Source: an uncultured Eubacteriales bacterium (GTDB lineage Bacteria > Bacillota > Clostridia > Christensenellales > Borkfalkiaceae). Taken from it: a stretch of 15,764 nucleotides of DNA. Shown piece by piece: positions 13,939-15,764 of this stretch (the stretch's first letter is position 1; each line of letters begins with the position of its first letter). The position numbers were made by a program, and so were the translations under genes. The stretch lies in assembly GCA_902767455.1 (NCBI GenBank), contig CACXHH010000104.1:1-15764 (forward strand), written 5' to 3'. The notes beneath the pieces are model-generated. The model was not told the DNA's origin, did no database searches, and was given only the letters and a program-made list of their open reading frames with translations.

Positions 13939-15345
13939 TTAGTCCTTTTTGAAATAATCGACCGCGTTGTTGTAGCAAATATCCTGAACTATCATTCCGA
14001 CGAATTCGAGATCAGAAGGGTACTCGCCGTTTTCGATAAGCTCGCCGAGACGGTTGCAGATTATTCTTCTGAAAAAGTCGTGTTTAGTGAACGCGGTAAG
14101 GCTTCCCGAGTTGGTCGTAGCTCCGATAAACTTACTTATAAGCGCTACGGAAGAAAGCGCCGTCACGTGCGATCCGATACCGTAAGGGTGGTCGTTGAAC
14201 CACTTGCCGCCGCAAAACTGAACCTTTCCCGCAACGTCTTCGTGACGGAAGCAGTTTATCATCGACGCTACGACTTCGTTGTCGCGCGGGTTAAGACAGT
14301 AAAGTATCGTTTTGGGTAGTTCATTGCTCTCGTCAAGCTCGTGTAAAAGCGTTACGAGTTTTGAAACGAATGTTTCGTCCTCGATGGGAGCGATGCCCGC
14401 GTCGGCGTTTTTTACCGTCGACTTAAAGCTCGTGCGCAGCGCCCCGATATGGAACTGCTGAGTCCAGCCGTATTTATTGTAAAGCCTTGCAAGATAGCGT
14501 AAGATATAGCCTTTGTACTTGACGACGTCGCCTTTTACGAGCTTCTTTTTCTTCATGACCTTGACGAATATCTTTTCGATCTCGCTTCTTTCGGCGTTCT
14601 CGTATTCGACGACGGCGAGTTCGTGATCGGCTGAAACGCAGCCTATCGAATCGAAGAATTTAACGCGCTGTTCGAGAGCGTTTTCAAAGTCCGCAAGTTT
14701 TTCTATCTTGCCGGCGACGGATGTTTCGAGCTGTTTCACCCACGAGCGGAAATCTTCGCCGCTGCCTATTTCAAGGCACTTATCGGGGCTGAACGTCGGA
14801 AGAACGGAGAACTTCATCGTGTCGTCGTTGCGCATTTTTATATGCCACTCGAGCGTTTCAACGGGATCGCAAGGAGTGCAAAGCGTGCGCACGCCGCTCA
14901 TCTCGATAAACCTGCGAGCCGAAAACTTTTTAAGCTTTTCGTTTGCGCGTTCGTAAACGCTTTTCGCGGTCTTGGGAGAAAGCAAGTCGTTTATGCCGAA
15001 ATACTTTTTAAGTTCGAGATGCGTTCTTATATAGAGCGGATTGCCTATCGTGTACGGAACGACTTCGGCGTACTTCATAAATTTTTCTTCGTTGCTTTTT
15101 AAGCCCGTGACGTAATCTTCTTCAACGCCGCATTGACGCATTGCGTGCCACTTATCGCAGTCGCCGAAAGCTCCGTCGCCCAGCCAAAGCTCGGTGATAG
15201 ACTCAAACTTTCTGTCTTCGCAGATATCCTTGGGCGGAATATGACAACAATAATCGAATATAGGCATATTCTCCGCGTATTCGTGATACAGTTTTACCGC
15301 CGTGCGGTTTTGAAGAAGAAAGTCTTCATCAAGAAATTTTTTCAT
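13939..15345 (-). CDS. uxaC: Glucuronate isomerase with an altered metal motif
   Basis: Converts D-glucuronate to D-fructuronate (and D-galacturonate to D-tagaturonate), the first step of uronate breakdown, in the cytoplasm. The 468-residue length matches E. coli UxaC (470), and similarity runs end to end: FLDEDFLLQNRTAVKLYHEY, IGNPLYIRTHLELKKYFGI, QQFHIGALR, TILYCLNPRDNEV and KHDFFRRIICNRLGE are all recognisable. The fold is an amidohydrolase-like barrel. The N-terminal metal motif, usually DYHCH, reads DYCCH (31-35), so the first His of His-x-His is Cys33, encoded TGT. There is also a short insertion (GAFGDCD, about 57-63) before KWHAMR. AAGGAC precedes the ATG. It lies 66 bp downstream of an AraC-family gene, which may regulate it. 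No other uronate genes are in the window. Family is firm; activity with the Cys33 form is not proven. Confidence 0.93.
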   Translation of the reverse strand: MKKFLDEDFLLQNRTAVKLYHEYAENMPIFDYCCHIPPKDICEDRKFESITELWLGDGAFGDCDKWHAMRQCGVEEDYVTGLKSNEEKFMKYAEVVPYTIGNPLYIRTHLELKKYFGINDLLSPKTAKSVYERANEKLKKFSARRFIEMSGVRTLCTPCDPVETLEWHIKMRNDDTMKFSVLPTFSPDKCLEIGSGEDFRSWVKQLETSVAGKIEKLADFENALEQRVKFFDSIGCVSADHELAVVEYENAERSEIEKIFVKVMKKKKLVKGDVVKYKGYILRYLARLYNKYGWTQQFHIGALRTSFKSTVKNADAGIAPIEDETFVSKLVTLLHELDESNELPKTILYCLNPRDNEVVASMINCFRHEDVAGKVQFCGGKWFNDHPYGIGSHVTALSSVALISKFIGATTNSGSLTAFTKHDFFRRIICNRLGELIENGEYPSDLEFVGMIVQDICYNNAVDYFKKD

Positions 15346-15377
15346 TTTATCGTCCTTATATAATGATTTTCAATAGT

Positions 15378-15415
15378 AAAAAATGCGTTTAACGAAGTTA
15401 TAGGCGAGCTTTTAC
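15378..15415 (-). repeat. 37-nt post-gene repeat, copy C
   Basis: Third copy of the short repeat, starting right at the AraC-family stop codon and filling much of the 66-bp gap before glucuronate isomerase. It aligns without gaps to copy A (24 of 37 by hand) and copy B (23 of 37), with A-run, TTAACGAAGTTATAGGC-like core and T-run. It is more diverged in the centre (ACGAAGTTAT where the others have ATCGACTTAT). Confidence 0.5.
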
Positions 15416-15764
15416 TCTTCGCCGCCCGTTTGACGAAGGTACTTGCCGGGGCTGACGCCAAAACGTTTTTTGAATATTCTCGAAAAGTAAAGCGGTTCTG
15501 AAAATCCGCACATTTCGCTCATTTCGTTTATAGAATAATCCCAGCGGCTCGCGCCCGACATAAGCATTTTGGCTGCGTTCATACGAGTACGCATAAGATA
15601 TTCGTGCGGGGTGAAGCCCGTTTCCTTTTTGAAGAGTTTTCTTAAATAATCGTAAGAGAAAGGCAAAGTCTTTAAAAACGCGTCTATCCTGTAATTGACA
15701 TCCGAAAAGTTTTTAAGGATCGAGTTTCGTATCTCTTCAACGATATCGCTGAGCCCGCTTTTGC
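15412..15764 (-). CDS. AraC-family transcriptional regulator (C-terminal part, 5' end cut by window)
   Basis: The last 116 residues of an AraC/XylS-type regulator; the frame stays open to the window edge, so the sensor domain lies outside. Both helix-turn-helix motifs are visible: the first around FSYDYLRKLFKKETGFTP, the second around SINEMSEMCGFSEPLYFSRI, followed by the family's FKKRFGVSPGKYLR. A TTG within this region (15666) could be read as a start but is internal to the first helix-turn-helix domain. It lies 66 bp upstream of glucuronate isomerase on the same strand, so a role in sensing a uronate or related carbohydrate is plausible but inferred only from position. Confidence 0.9.
   Translation of the reverse strand, partial: KSGLSDIVEEIRNSILKNFSDVNYRIDAFLKTLPFSYDYLRKLFKKETGFTPHEYLMRTRMNAAKMLMSGASRWDYSINEMSEMCGFSEPLYFSRIFKKRFGVSPGKYLRQTGGEE

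Overview
The window looks like chromosomal DNA from an uncultured, probably gut-associated member of the Clostridia (Bacillota). This is an inference from several signs. Ribosome-binding sites are strong GGAG/AAGGAG types, promoters follow the sigma-A pattern with 17-bp spacers, and intergenic DNA is AT-rich against GC-richer genes. There is also a lysine riboswitch of Firmicutes type, a SpoIIE-type phosphatase and genes for sugar and uronate use. No rRNA, tRNA, CRISPR array, transposase or phage gene was seen.

Layout. Positions 1-470 hold two tandem copies of a ~220-bp structured repeat with no convincing gene. Positions 490-3030 (minus strand) hold a promoter, glutaminase and a membrane-anchored SpoIIE-family phosphatase. 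Positions 3131-5591 (minus) are a second unit: promoter, TIM-barrel sugar isomerase/epimerase, a secreted lipoprotein-like protein with four His/Cys repeats, and a terminator. Positions 5623-8734 (minus) are a third unit: a possible long leader, an IMP dehydrogenase of the Tritrichomonas foetus type, galactokinase and a terminator. A U32-family (RlhA-like) protein diverges from it on the plus strand, and its predicted mRNA starts exactly at the start codon.

Positions 11126-13917 (plus) form the best-defined regulatory unit. It has a promoter, a lysine riboswitch aptamer, a riboswitch-controlled terminator, then substrate-binding lipoprotein, permease and ATPase of a polar amino-acid ABC importer. 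The importer is therefore most likely for lysine and shut off when lysine is plentiful. A bidirectional terminator separates it from a convergent glucuronate isomerase gene, which lies downstream of an AraC-family regulator cut by the window edge.

The less ordinary signals are: the tandem structured repeats, whose copies differ only in predicted loops; a 37-nt repeat found just after three minus-strand stop codons; the leaderless U32 promoter; a His-to-Cys change in the metal motif of the glucuronate isomerase; and an unexplained structured leader upstream of IMP dehydrogenase. I saw no wholly new multi-gene system.
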